Assembly: GCA_027366525.1 (NCBI GenBank)
Contig: DAHXKG010000004.1
Location: 124,001 to 188,000, forward strand
Reading direction: 5' to 3'
Source of the DNA: a candidate division FCPU426 bacterium
GTDB lineage: Bacteria > Oederibacteriota > Muellerivitia > Muellerivitales > DAHXKG01
Length of the DNA stretch: 64,000 nucleotides
This document shows, piece after piece, positions 1-8,137 of this stretch. The position numbers and the translations under genes are program-made. Numbering within the stretch: position 1 is the stretch's first letter; the number at the start of each line of letters is the position of its first letter. The notes beneath the pieces are model-generated. The model made no database searches. It saw only the letters and a list, made by a program, of their open reading frames with translations, and was not told the DNA's origin.

Positions 1-1
1 C

Positions 2-1027
2 TATATCGAAAAGGCAGCTCGCGTTATTGCGGCTCATCTGGATCAATATAAAGTAATTGTTAACAAAAGTACGGTTCCCATTGGAATGGGATATTTGGTT
101 GCTCGGATTATTCAAAAATATTCGACCGGACAAACGCCATTTGATGTTGTTTCAAATCCTGAGTTTTTAAGAGAAGGGTCTGCTGTTAAAGATTTGCTGA
201 AACCACATCGCGTAGTAATTGGAGCGGATCGTCGAGAAATTGCTCAAAAAGTTTCTGAAATTTATGAACCTTTGCATTGTCCTATTTTATTAACGGATTT
301 AAAAAGTGCGGAAATGATTAAATATGCCTCCAATGCATTTTTAGCCTGTAAAATTTCATTTATTAATGAAATTGCGAATATGTGTGATCAAGTGGGTGCC
401 GATATTCATCAAGTCACCCAGGGCATTGCTTTGGATCCAAGAATAGGCGATCAGTTTTTAAATGCGGGTCTGGGATTTGGCGGAAGTTGTTTCCCGAAGG
501 ATGTGTCGGCGTTAATCCAGATGGGGAAAAAACATGGATACCAATTTAAAATTTTACCGGAAATCTTGGAGGTCAACCAATTTCAACGCAAATGGTTTAT
601 TTCTAAAGTTAAACAGACGCTTGGCGTTTTAAAAGGAAAAACGATTGCCATTTGGGGTATCTCATTCAAACCCGATACGGATGATCTTCGGGAAGCGCCT
701 TCCTTGGAAATTATTCCAGCTCTTCAGAAAGCTGGAGCTCACGTCAAATTGTATGATCCCGTTTGCACTTTAGCGGCCAAGCAAATTTTCAAGAACGTTC
801 AGGTTTGTAAAACGGCGTATGAAGCAGCTAAAAATGCGGATGCGTTAGGGCTTTTAACCGATTGGAATGAATTTAAACAAATTGATTTTAAATATTTAAA
901 GTCCATTTTGAAGTCTCCCATTATTATTGATGGAAGAAATATTTATGATCCCCATGAGATGTTAGAAAACCAATTTATTTATCAAGGAATGGGGCAAGGA
1001 ACCCGACTCTACTCATTGGACCAATAA
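2..1027 (+). CDS. ugd: UDP-glucose/GDP-mannose dehydrogenase family protein (5'-truncated by window edge)
   Basis: This nucleotide-sugar dehydrogenase oxidises UDP-glucose (or a related sugar nucleotide) to the uronic acid with two NAD+, supplying acidic sugar to the polysaccharide locus that follows. The reading frame is open from base 2, so the Rossmann amino terminus lies outside the window. What remains starts at the VNKSTVP segment and continues through the central helical domain to the carboxy-terminal UDP-binding domain. The catalytic-cysteine motif GFGGSCFPKD is present near bases 472-501, and IWGISFKPDTDDLREAPS is the usual family signature. The substrate (UDP-glucose, UDP-N-acetyl sugar or GDP-mannose) cannot be settled from the fragment. 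An internal ATG at base 86 exists but is not the true start. Confidence 0.93.
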   Translation, partial: YIEKAARVIAAHLDQYKVIVNKSTVPIGMGYLVARIIQKYSTGQTPFDVVSNPEFLREGSAVKDLLKPHRVVIGADRREIAQKVSEIYEPLHCPILLTDLKSAEMIKYASNAFLACKISFINEIANMCDQVGADIHQVTQGIALDPRIGDQFLNAGLGFGGSCFPKDVSALIQMGKKHGYQFKILPEILEVNQFQRKWFISKVKQTLGVLKGKTIAIWGISFKPDTDDLREAPSLEIIPALQKAGAHVKLYDPVCTLAAKQIFKNVQVCKTAYEAAKNADALGLLTDWNEFKQIDFKYLKSILKSPIIIDGRNIYDPHEMLENQFIYQGMGQGTRLYSLDQ

Positions 1028-1259
1028 ATTCAAGGTAAGCTTTGATCTGAATTTTTAAACCTGTAGTTTAAGTTGATCAGGTTTTGGAAATCGATTTCAT
1101 CGATTTAAAAGCCCAATGCCCCAAAAAAATTCAACGAACCCTGTCTAGGAGTTCTAAATGGTGTTATTCTTATTTTGAAATATATAAATGAATCTAAAAA
1201 TCGAGTATTGTATTTATGATCGATGGAAGCATAAACTTTTGACAATAAGGTATTAACAC
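1028..1259. other. 232-nt intergenic region with two small hairpins
   Basis: No coding frame of note. A perfect 8-bp stem (AAATCGAT/ATCGATTT, loop TTC) lies at 1088-1106. A 7-bp stem (AAACCTG/CAGGTTT) lies just upstream and is followed by only a very short T run. Either could end the ugd transcript, but neither is a strong intrinsic terminator. Confidence 0.4.
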
Positions 1260-2126
1260 TTGAGTTTTAAAATATTACTTTTAGGTGCATCCGGTCTTTT
1301 AGGTTCTCAAATGGACATCGCTTGTAAAAATGAAAAATATTTTGTTTTATGTCCTAATCATCAAACCCTGGATTTAGAAAACCCAAAACAGCTAAATCAA
1401 TATTTTGATGAGCATCCCGTGGATATTGTCATTAATTGTGCAGCCTGGAGTCGGGTTGATGATTGTGAAAAGCCAGATTTGTATCCCCAAAGCCAGTGTA
1501 TTAATGGCACGGCGGTGGGATGGTTAGCCGATATCTGCATGCGAAAAGATATTCTATTAATCCATTTTTCCACTGACTATGTTTTTAATGGGCGCAAGCA
1601 GGGATATTATAATGAAACCGATAGCGTTGATCCGGTGAATGCTTATGGAAGAACAAAATTGATGGGTGAACAACAGCTCATGCAAACGCATTCCAAATAT
1701 TATTTAATTCGAACATCTTGGCTTTTTGGGTGTGGTGGGAATAATTTTGTAAAAACGATAGTACATCTTTTAAAAACACGGCCTCAAATTCAAGTTGTGA
1801 ATGATCAGTGGGGGAGTCCAACCGCTACCGTGGATTTGGCAGTGTGGACGATGCGATTTTTAAAAGAAAAGCCACCGTTTGGCATTTACCACTTTTCAAA
1901 TTCAGGGTATACCAATTGGTATGAGTTTGCTCGCGAAATTCAGAATCAGATTTGTGAATTTCAAGCTGAAATCCAGCCCATATCGAGTGCGCTTTTTAAA
2001 CGGCCAGCCGCAAGACCGGCAAATTCACAATTTGACTTATCAAAACTACAGAAAGTTTTTCATGATTCCCCTCGGCATTGGCGTGCGGCATTGTCGGATT
2101 ATCTTAGTAAAGAGGATTTTCATTGA
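1260..2126 (+). CDS. rmlD: dTDP-4-dehydrorhamnose reductase family protein
   Basis: An extended short-chain dehydrogenase of the RmlD type, which reduces dTDP-4-dehydro-L-rhamnose to dTDP-L-rhamnose with NAD(P)H. The Rossmann motif GASGLLG is at residues 9-15, the STDYVFNG segment is near residue 104 and the catalytic YxxxK appears as YGRTK near residue 127. IRTSWLFG follows, as is usual in the family. At 288 aa the length is normal. The best start is TTG at 1260, with AAGG about ten bases upstream; no in-frame ATG precedes the Rossmann motif. It overlaps the next glycosyltransferase by four bases, so the two are probably translationally coupled. RmlA, RmlB and RmlC are not evident in the window, so the exact sugar is uncertain. 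Confidence 0.85.
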   Translation: MSFKILLLGASGLLGSQMDIACKNEKYFVLCPNHQTLDLENPKQLNQYFDEHPVDIVINCAAWSRVDDCEKPDLYPQSQCINGTAVGWLADICMRKDILLIHFSTDYVFNGRKQGYYNETDSVDPVNAYGRTKLMGEQQLMQTHSKYYLIRTSWLFGCGGNNFVKTIVHLLKTRPQIQVVNDQWGSPTATVDLAVWTMRFLKEKPPFGIYHFSNSGYTNWYEFAREIQNQICEFQAEIQPISSALFKRPAARPANSQFDLSKLQKVFHDSPRHWRAALSDYLSKEDFH

Positions 2127-2896
2127 AGCATCTTGAATTATCCGTGGTGATTCCTGCTTTTAATGAGTCGCAGAGACTGGGAAAGACTTTGGAACAAACC
2201 GTGGCGTACTTGAAGCAGCAACCGTATTCATCAGAAATTTGGGTAGTCAATGATGGATCAACGGATGCCACGTCCGATTTGGTAAAAACATTTATAGCGA
2301 AAGATGTTCAAAATGAAGTAAGGGTGCATCTGATTTCCTTGAAGCGGAATGGAGGGAAAGGGGCTGCGGTTCGGACGGGGGTATTAGCGGCCCAAGGGGA
2401 TGTGGTTCTTTTTATGGATGCCGATAATTCAACGCCCGTTTCAGAATATGAACATCTGGTACCCTTTCTTCATCAAGGTCTGGAGGTTGTGATTGGCAGT
2501 CGTGCACTTCGTGAAGTGGAAGTTAAACAGCCACTATATCGGCAATGGATGGGGAAAATTTTTAATGTAATGGTTCGTAAAATTACAGTTCCCAATATCC
2601 AAGATACGCAGTGTGGATTTAAAGCATTCCAACGGGAAACGATTTTAAAAATTTTTCCTTACCAAACCATCCAGCAATTTGGATTTGATGTCGAGCTTTT
2701 ATTTATTGCCCGAAAGCGGAAGTATCGAATTCAAGAAGTGCCTGTAATTTATCGAAACGCGATGGGTTCCAAAGTGCATCCGATCCGGGATGCGGCGAGA
2801 ATGTTTCTCAATTTGTTCGAAATCCGATTCAAGGATTTTTTTGGGAAATATCAACTGAAAGAGATCCCACCGGGAGTCATTACGCATAATGAATAA
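2123..2896 (+). CDS. GT2 family glycosyltransferase, dolichyl/undecaprenyl-phosphate hexose synthase type
   Basis: A GT-A fold family 2 transferase that most resembles polyprenyl-phosphate mannose or glucose synthases. It begins with LSVVIPAFNES, has the nucleotide-binding VVNDGSTD near residue 45, and a DxD-type metal site in FMDADNSTP near residue 92. DTQCGFKAFQR in the second half is typical of DPM1-like proteins. No carboxy-terminal membrane segment is visible, so it is the soluble form. The start is TTG at 2123 inside the rmlD stop region, with an AGAGG Shine-Dalgarno. The product probably charges a lipid carrier with one sugar for assembly of the locus polysaccharide. The donor sugar cannot be read from sequence. 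Confidence 0.85.
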   Translation: MKHLELSVVIPAFNESQRLGKTLEQTVAYLKQQPYSSEIWVVNDGSTDATSDLVKTFIAKDVQNEVRVHLISLKRNGGKGAAVRTGVLAAQGDVVLFMDADNSTPVSEYEHLVPFLHQGLEVVIGSRALREVEVKQPLYRQWMGKIFNVMVRKITVPNIQDTQCGFKAFQRETILKIFPYQTIQQFGFDVELLFIARKRKYRIQEVPVIYRNAMGSKVHPIRDAARMFLNLFEIRFKDFFGKYQLKEIPPGVITHNE

Positions 2897-4016
2897 AGTC
2901 CATGAGCGGCCAGCGACCTCGGATCCATTGAAAATTCTTTTTTTCCAAAATGGATCCTTGGGGGACCATCTCGTGACGTTACCCTCCATCTGGACGATTC
3001 GAGAACATTTTCCACACGCCCGTTTTTTTTTACTGTCCAATGTTTCTGTCAAAGGGTCTAAGGTTGCATCAACGGATGTTTTTCAAGGCTCTGGAATTTT
3101 TGAAAAAATTTTTGTCTATCCCGAAAATAATACCTGGCGGGATCAATTATTCCGATGGCTCGGGTTTGTGATGATTTTTTTAAAGTTAAAACGTGAACAT
3201 ATTGACATACTTGTTTTTTTAGTTCCTTCAAAATGGACACAAGAAAGGATTAATCGGAGTTTGAAGTTCTTTCACTGGCTGCGGATTCCTCAAATTATCG
3301 GCGATCGTGGATTTCCAACATTCCCCATCCGGTCCAAGACCCAATCCATGCCCCATTGTTCCAAAGAAGCCGATTTGCTGTTATTGCGTTTGAAAGCGTC
3401 CGGTTTACAAATTCCCGATGCCAATGCCGGTAACACGAGTTTGAATTTAAAGGCACAGGAGTTTCTGGCGTTTCAAACGATGCAGAGCCAGTGGCGATCA
3501 GATGAGGGCCGCCGCTGGGTGGCAATAGGCCCCAGCGCGAATTATTTTTTAAAAGTCTGGCCCGAGGATCGTTACGATGCGGTGATGGCGTATTTGATTC
3601 GAACCTATGCGATTTGGCCTGTAACGTTTGGAAGCAAGGCGGATCAAGCATTAGGCGAGCGCCTTATTTCCAAGTGGAAATGCGGTTATAATCTAGCGGG
3701 GAAGGTATCCGTGCGGTTAGCTGCCGTGGCGCTTCAACGCTGTTGGTTTTATTGCGGCAATGATACGGGGACGATGCATTTGGCAGCTTCGGTGGGCATT
3801 CCTTGTGTTGCTGTTTTTTCGTCACGCGATTATCCAGGATTATGGTATCCATATGGATCCCAGCACTTGGTTTTAAGAACTTCCGTCCCCTGCGAGGTAT
3901 GTTGGCTGGAAGAATGTCTTGAATATCAGAAAAAATGCATTCTTTCCATTACGGTGGATCAAGTGATTCAAGCCTGTGAATCGGTGATTCACCGGACTGG
4001 CATTGCTTCAAAATGA
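2889..4016 (+). CDS. GT9 family glycosyltransferase (heptosyltransferase-like)
   Basis: A GT-B fold protein of the ADP-heptose:LPS heptosyltransferase family. The amino terminus reads KILFFQNGSLGDHLVTLPS, where the GxLGD turn is the family hallmark. The second domain carries GNDTGTMHLAASVGIPCV, the sugar-nucleotide binding region, followed by a carboxy-terminal stretch with several cysteines (CEVCWLEEC) as in many GT9 members. It overlaps the preceding GT2 gene by eight bases. In LPS-bearing cells these enzymes add heptose to core oligosaccharide; here a role in envelope glycan assembly is likely but the acceptor is unknown. Confidence 0.85.
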   Translation: MNKVHERPATSDPLKILFFQNGSLGDHLVTLPSIWTIREHFPHARFFLLSNVSVKGSKVASTDVFQGSGIFEKIFVYPENNTWRDQLFRWLGFVMIFLKLKREHIDILVFLVPSKWTQERINRSLKFFHWLRIPQIIGDRGFPTFPIRSKTQSMPHCSKEADLLLLRLKASGLQIPDANAGNTSLNLKAQEFLAFQTMQSQWRSDEGRRWVAIGPSANYFLKVWPEDRYDAVMAYLIRTYAIWPVTFGSKADQALGERLISKWKCGYNLAGKVSVRLAAVALQRCWFYCGNDTGTMHLAASVGIPCVAVFSSRDYPGLWYPYGSQHLVLRTSVPCEVCWLEECLEYQKKCILSITVDQVIQACESVIHRTGIASK

Positions 4017-4035
4017 ATCAATCGAAAATAAAATC

Positions 4036-5199
4036 ATGAAACCCAGAAAAATTTTAATGGCCAGCTCAAATAGCTGGAATTCATATTTACAGGTGGGAAG
4101 CCATCATTTGGCTAAAGGCTTATTACAAGATGGGCATCAAATCTTATTTGTTTCTGATCCCATTTCTCCATTGCATTACTTGAGTCCTCATCGCGAAGAA
4201 CTGATACGTCGATTTGAAATCTATCGCCGGGGTGGGCTGCGTGACTTTCAGAATCAATTACTAGCCTATGTGCCGGGAACAATAGTATCACCTCAAAATA
4301 AGTGGTTTTTAAAATCTTCGTGGATATATCGCTATTGGTATAAATGGTCTTGCCCGAATATTGTTCAATGGGTCTATCGTCATGGATTTCAAAAGGTGGA
4401 TCTTATTTATTTTGAAAGCCGTTTGCAAAATTTTTGGACTGATTTTATCCAGGCGGATCAAACCATGTTTCGTTTGGCGGACAACAATGCGGGATTTAAA
4501 AATTCAACTGCGGCATTGATGGAAGAACAAAACCGTCTTATCCGGAAGGTGGATTTTGTGGCTTATACTGCCCGAACCCTCAAAGCAGTCGCTTTGCAAG
4601 CACATCCCCAAAAGGCATTTTTTTTGCCGAATGGTGTGGATTTTGCGTGTTTCCATCCTCGGCAAATACTTTTGCCCGTGGAATATCAAAATATTCCGGA
4701 GCCTAGGGCAATTTATGTAGGGGCCGGAGGATTTTGGTTTGATGAGAATTTATTAATCCAAGTTGCCTCCAAGCTTACGGAAGTTTCATTTGTCTTGATT
4801 GGGCCTCATCGGTTGACGCATTTGAAAAATCAAAATCTTAAAAATGTTTTTTTCTTAGGTCCCAAACCCCATGACGAACTTCCAAACTACTTGTGGCATG
4901 CTCAAGTTGGAATTATTCCGTTGGATGTTAAACAGTATCCCCATTTAGTGAATTATATTCACCCGTTGAAATTATATGAATATATGGCTTGTAGTCTCCC
5001 CGTTGTGAGTGTGGCATGGAAAGAATTGGAACTATTAAAAAGTCCAGCGATGATTTCTTATACCGCGGATGAGTTTCAGAAAAATATTTTAAAAGCGCTT
5101 ACAGTGAAAAATAAGCAAAGATTGATGGAGTATGCTCGAAAACAGGATTGGCGATTTCGCATTAAGATGCTGTACCGCTATCTTGGGTGGACTCAATAA
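4036..5199 (+). CDS. GT-B glycosyltransferase, GumK/GT4-like
   Basis: A GT-B fold glycosyltransferase. The amino-terminal segment MKPRKILMASSNSWNS, a following histidine pair and the PNGVDF motif recall GumK-like glucuronosyltransferases and GT4 enzymes. The carboxy-terminal half has YVGAGGFWFDENL and the donor-binding segment HPLKLYEYMACSLPVVS, whose conserved glutamate fits the EX7E pattern only loosely. Start choice is uncertain: a TTG at 4003 would overlap the preceding stop, but the ATG at 4036 gives the normal family amino terminus; neither has a strong Shine-Dalgarno. The 3' end overlaps the convergent minus-strand gene by 38 bases. Confidence 0.75.
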   Translation: MKPRKILMASSNSWNSYLQVGSHHLAKGLLQDGHQILFVSDPISPLHYLSPHREELIRRFEIYRRGGLRDFQNQLLAYVPGTIVSPQNKWFLKSSWIYRYWYKWSCPNIVQWVYRHGFQKVDLIYFESRLQNFWTDFIQADQTMFRLADNNAGFKNSTAALMEEQNRLIRKVDFVAYTARTLKAVALQAHPQKAFFLPNGVDFACFHPRQILLPVEYQNIPEPRAIYVGAGGFWFDENLLIQVASKLTEVSFVLIGPHRLTHLKNQNLKNVFFLGPKPHDELPNYLWHAQVGIIPLDVKQYPHLVNYIHPLKLYEYMACSLPVVSVAWKELELLKSPAMISYTADEFQKNILKALTVKNKQRLMEYARKQDWRFRIKMLYRYLGWTQ

Positions 5200-6277
5200 G
5201 CGTCTCAATATAATGGAGTGTTTGTAACGCACAAGTATTCCAGGAATAGCGTTTGGCTTGATGACTTCCAGCGGCGATTAATGTTTCACGTAAAGGATGA
5301 TCGCGAATAATTTTTAGCAATTGGGAGGCGATGTTCGGAATGCTGTAGGGATCGCAATAAAGCACCGCATCTTGATAAATTTCATGAAACACTTTGATAT
5401 CGGAAGCTAGGACAGGGCATTGACAGGCCATGGCTTCAAGTCCTGGAAATCCAAACCCCTCATAAAGTGAGGGGAGGGCAAGCACATCCGCTTGAGCATA
5501 AAAATTTCTAAAGGTGTCGGTGTTGGCGATGGAACCAATCAGTTGAATGCGGCCCTTGGATTTTTGAACCTCCTGCAAAACATCGTTATCATAGGTAATT
5601 AATCCTTCATATTTTCCTACCAGAAGCAGTTGATGGGGAATGAGGGATTGAATGGTTTCAAAAGCTTTTAAAAGGCGGAGCAAATTCTTGTGGGGCTTGA
5701 TCGGACCTACATAGAGAATATATGGTTGCGTCGTCGAAGTTCGCTTAAGTTCAAACCAACTTGGATCCAAACCATTATGAATCACCATTGGATCAATAGA
5801 TGGATGGGGAAGATATTTTAAAAATTCGCTTTTGGTAAATTCCGAGACACAAATAATGCCATCCGCTTTTTTCTTTATAATTGAAAAAATATATTTAGCA
5901 TATAATTGTTTATGGATCCCGTGAACTAATTCCGGGTTTGCTAAATGAAATACATCATGGATGGTCACGAGTAGTTTGCTGGAGCTGAAAATGGGTATAT
6001 TAAAATGCGGACACCAAAATAAATTGGTTTTCTTGAACCACTGCAACAGGGGTTGAATTTGTTCGCGGATGGAATAAATTGGTATATTGAAATCGACCAA
6101 GGTGATGTTATTATTTGAAAAATAATGTCCCAGAATGGATGTGTCGCCGAACAGGCGAAATTCCCAATGGGGACGATGTTGGATGAGCGCGGGTACAATG
6201 TTCTTGAGGTAGGTTCCAATGCCGGATGATTCAATCATACGCATATCAATACTTAAAATGGGTTTTGAATTTTTCAT
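5162..6277 (-). CDS. GT4 family glycosyltransferase (mannosyltransferase-like)
   Basis: A retaining GT-B glycosyltransferase of family 4, 371 aa. The amino terminus contains the IDMRMIESSGIGTYL segment typical of WbaZ or MtfA type mannosyltransferases. The second domain has YVGPIKPHKNL and the EX7E donor-site motif within EGFGFPGLEAMACQCPV. It is the only minus-strand gene in the first 46 kb, and its last 38 bases are shared with the end of the opposite-strand gene. A fair minus-strand -10 box lies about 40 bases upstream, so it is probably transcribed alone. The sugar donor is inferred only by family resemblance. Confidence 0.87.
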   Translation of the reverse strand: MKNSKPILSIDMRMIESSGIGTYLKNIVPALIQHRPHWEFRLFGDTSILGHYFSNNNITLVDFNIPIYSIREQIQPLLQWFKKTNLFWCPHFNIPIFSSSKLLVTIHDVFHLANPELVHGIHKQLYAKYIFSIIKKKADGIICVSEFTKSEFLKYLPHPSIDPMVIHNGLDPSWFELKRTSTTQPYILYVGPIKPHKNLLRLLKAFETIQSLIPHQLLLVGKYEGLITYDNDVLQEVQKSKGRIQLIGSIANTDTFRNFYAQADVLALPSLYEGFGFPGLEAMACQCPVLASDIKVFHEIYQDAVLYCDPYSIPNIASQLLKIIRDHPLRETLIAAGSHQAKRYSWNTCALQTLHYIETLIESTQDSGTAS

Positions 6278-6314
6278 GGTTGAATCTTTGCGATTTTTTA
6301 TAAAAATAAATGAT

Positions 6315-6342
6315 ATTATATTTTAAAATAAGTGGAATTAAA
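6315..6342 (-). promoter_or_regulatory. Possible promoter for the minus-strand GT4 gene
   Basis: On the minus strand a perfect TATAAT box (plus-strand positions 6315-6320) lies 16 bases downstream of TTTAAT (6337-6342). The -10 is perfect but the -35 matches TTGACA poorly, and the whole stretch is very AT-rich, so this is a tentative call. Confidence 0.35.
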
Positions 6343-6445
6343 CGTTTAAATTCTAAAATGAAATTTTCTGCCCATCTTCATGCGTTGAGCAGGGTTGTCA
6401 TAAAAAAACAGATTGTTTTTTGAAAAGAAGTAAAATAAGAGCTCT

Positions 6446-6495
6446 CGATGTGACAGTTTATGGCTGCATCGGTTCTAATGTGGTGCAGCACATTA
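6446..6495 (+). other. Two adjacent hairpins in a 338-nt intergenic region
   Basis: The gap 6278-6615 separates divergent genes and holds no supported ORF. Within it, 6446-6471 can fold as CGATG, a 3-nt bulge, CAG, loop, CTG, CATCG. Immediately after, 6476-6495 is a perfect 7-bp stem (TAATGTG/CACATTA) with a 6-nt loop. No T run follows, so this is not a terminator. It could be a structured 5' leader of the zinc-ribbon gene at 6616. It matches no riboswitch class that I recognise. Confidence 0.35.
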
Positions 6496-6615
6496 ACGGC
6501 ATCTAGGGAGCAGTGGGGGTTCAAAAATAGTTTGGAAAAAAATGGGTTTAAAGGTAAACTCTTAGCCTTATTGAATACGATGCATTAACAAAATTTAAAT
6601 TACTGGAGGTAAGGA

Positions 6616-6957
6616 TTGGTTAGACAAAATAAAGAAAAGTTAACTTCATCCATTAATGATCCACAGCGATGTGAAATTTGTTCGGCTACGTTAACCCTTT
6701 ACCCTAAAGGGTTTCAAGATTGCCCGCATTGCAACAAAAGGGTTTGTCGACAATGCTGGGGTGCAAATTGGAATACCCGAACATTTTCCAAGGAATCGTG
6801 CTCTCATGTCGAGCAGGCCGTGGTGGGTAGTGTTTCGCCATTAATGGAAAAAGCTTCGTATTTGAGGTTGGATTGGACGAAGGTCATTTTTTGGGGAATA
6901 TTAATTATAATTTTGATGTGGTTTATTTATTTTTTAGCGAATCTATTGATTTTTTAA
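6616..6957 (+). CDS. Small zinc-ribbon membrane protein
   Basis: A 113-aa protein of unknown function. The amino-terminal half has paired CxxC motifs, CEICSATL and CPHCNKRVCRQCW, then a late Cys-His pair (SCSHVE), consistent with a double zinc ribbon or a small FYVE/RING-like knuckle. The carboxy terminus is a single hydrophobic helix of about 22 residues (VIFWGILIIILMWFIYFLAN), which suggests a tail-anchored membrane protein with a cytoplasmic zinc domain. The start is TTG at 6616, supported by a strong GGAGG six bases upstream; no in-frame ATG offers an alternative. It lies between polysaccharide genes and may serve the export machinery, but nothing in the sequence proves that. Confidence 0.75.
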   Translation: MVRQNKEKLTSSINDPQRCEICSATLTLYPKGFQDCPHCNKRVCRQCWGANWNTRTFSKESCSHVEQAVVGSVSPLMEKASYLRLDWTKVIFWGILIIILMWFIYFLANLLIF

Positions 6958-7021
6958 TTGGGAATATTTCAAATAAAGTCATTTATTTTTCAATGAACTC
7001 ACGGGAAGGCTGAATGAATCA

Positions 7022-8137
7022 GTGAGAGTTGCTTTAGTACATGATTGGCTGACGGGCATGCGCGGAGGAGAAAAAGTACTCCAAGCACTGATGGAGTTAT
7101 TTCCAGAAGCTCACCTTTTTACATTAGTGTTTCTTCCAGAAAAAGTCAGTCCTGTTTTTCAAAGTCAACGAGTAACAGTTTCTCCGTTGCAGCGGCTTCC
7201 ATTCGGACGATCGCATTATCGATATTATTTACCGCTTTATTATGAGTTTATGAAGGGATTTGATTTTTCGGAATATGACCTGATTATTTCATCCAGTTCG
7301 GCTTGTGCAAAATGGATCCAAAATCCTAAAAAACGACTTCATATTTGTTACTGTCACACACCGATGCGATATATTTGGGATGGATTTGAGGAGTATTTTG
7401 GAAGTAATGCGAGTTTGCCAGTACGTTGGATGGCGCGGGCGTTTCGTGAATACCTTCAGCGATGTGATTTGAAATCCAATGAGGGGGTGAGTTATTTTAT
7501 TGCCAATTCAAGTGAAGTTCGCCATCGGATTCAACGGCTCTATCATCGGGAGGCTACAGTCATTCATCCCCCCGTGGAATTGGCTGCGTTAAAGCCTGAG
7601 TCGGGAGAACGAACCTATTATTTAGTTGTTTCAGCATTGGTACCCTACAAGCGAATTGATTTAGCGATCCAAGGGTGCAATAAAAAAAATCTTCCGTTAC
7701 GAATTATTGGAGATGGCCCGGAGCGAAAACGATTGGAGAACATGTCAGGACCTACGATTCAATTTGAAGGGTGGGTTCCATCGGAAAAACTGGCTGGATA
7801 CTATTCGCATGCAAAAGCTTTGATTTTTCCTGGCCGTGAGGACTTTGGGATTGTGCCGGTTGAGGCTTTATCATGTGGATGTCCCGTGATTGCTTTTCAA
7901 GAGGGGGGCGTGCAAGATACGCTGACGGATGGCGTCACGGGTGTTTTATTCCGCGAGCAAACAGTCGCCTCACTGGTTGAGGCTATCGAAAAATTTTCAA
8001 AAATGCCCTTTCCCGACATGAAAACATTGCGCAAAATGATGGTTAAATTTTCAACATCGCAGTTTTTATTTAAAATGAAAAACTATATTCGAAAAATTTA
8101 TCAATTTCCACCATTGCCCTCGAGTGAACGTCCATGA
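7022..8137 (+). CDS. GT4 family glycosyltransferase (WbaZ/GDP-mannose mannosyltransferase-like)
   Basis: A 371-aa GT-B glycosyltransferase. Its amino terminus RVALVHDWLTGMRGGEKVL and the ICYCHTPMRYIWD segment are characteristic of a large, well-conserved bacterial family of mannosyl or rhamnosyl transferases used in O-antigen and exopolysaccharide synthesis. The second domain shows VVSALVPYKRIDLAI, IGDGPE and the EX7E site in PGREDFGIVPVEALSCGCPV. The start is GTG at 7022, with GGAAGG upstream. It overlaps the following sugar-phosphate transferase by four bases (ATGA), implying coupled translation of an early transferase with the initiating enzyme. Confidence 0.9.
   Translation: MRVALVHDWLTGMRGGEKVLQALMELFPEAHLFTLVFLPEKVSPVFQSQRVTVSPLQRLPFGRSHYRYYLPLYYEFMKGFDFSEYDLIISSSSACAKWIQNPKKRLHICYCHTPMRYIWDGFEEYFGSNASLPVRWMARAFREYLQRCDLKSNEGVSYFIANSSEVRHRIQRLYHREATVIHPPVELAALKPESGERTYYLVVSALVPYKRIDLAIQGCNKKNLPLRIIGDGPERKRLENMSGPTIQFEGWVPSEKLAGYYSHAKALIFPGREDFGIVPVEALSCGCPVIAFQEGGVQDTLTDGVTGVLFREQTVASLVEAIEKFSKMPFPDMKTLRKMMVKFSTSQFLFKMKNYIRKIYQFPPLPSSERP

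Noticed and set aside
1238-1259. TTGACA-like -35 box before rmlD
   Set aside because: It is only about 20 bases from the start codon, so there is no room for a -10 box and a transcript start.
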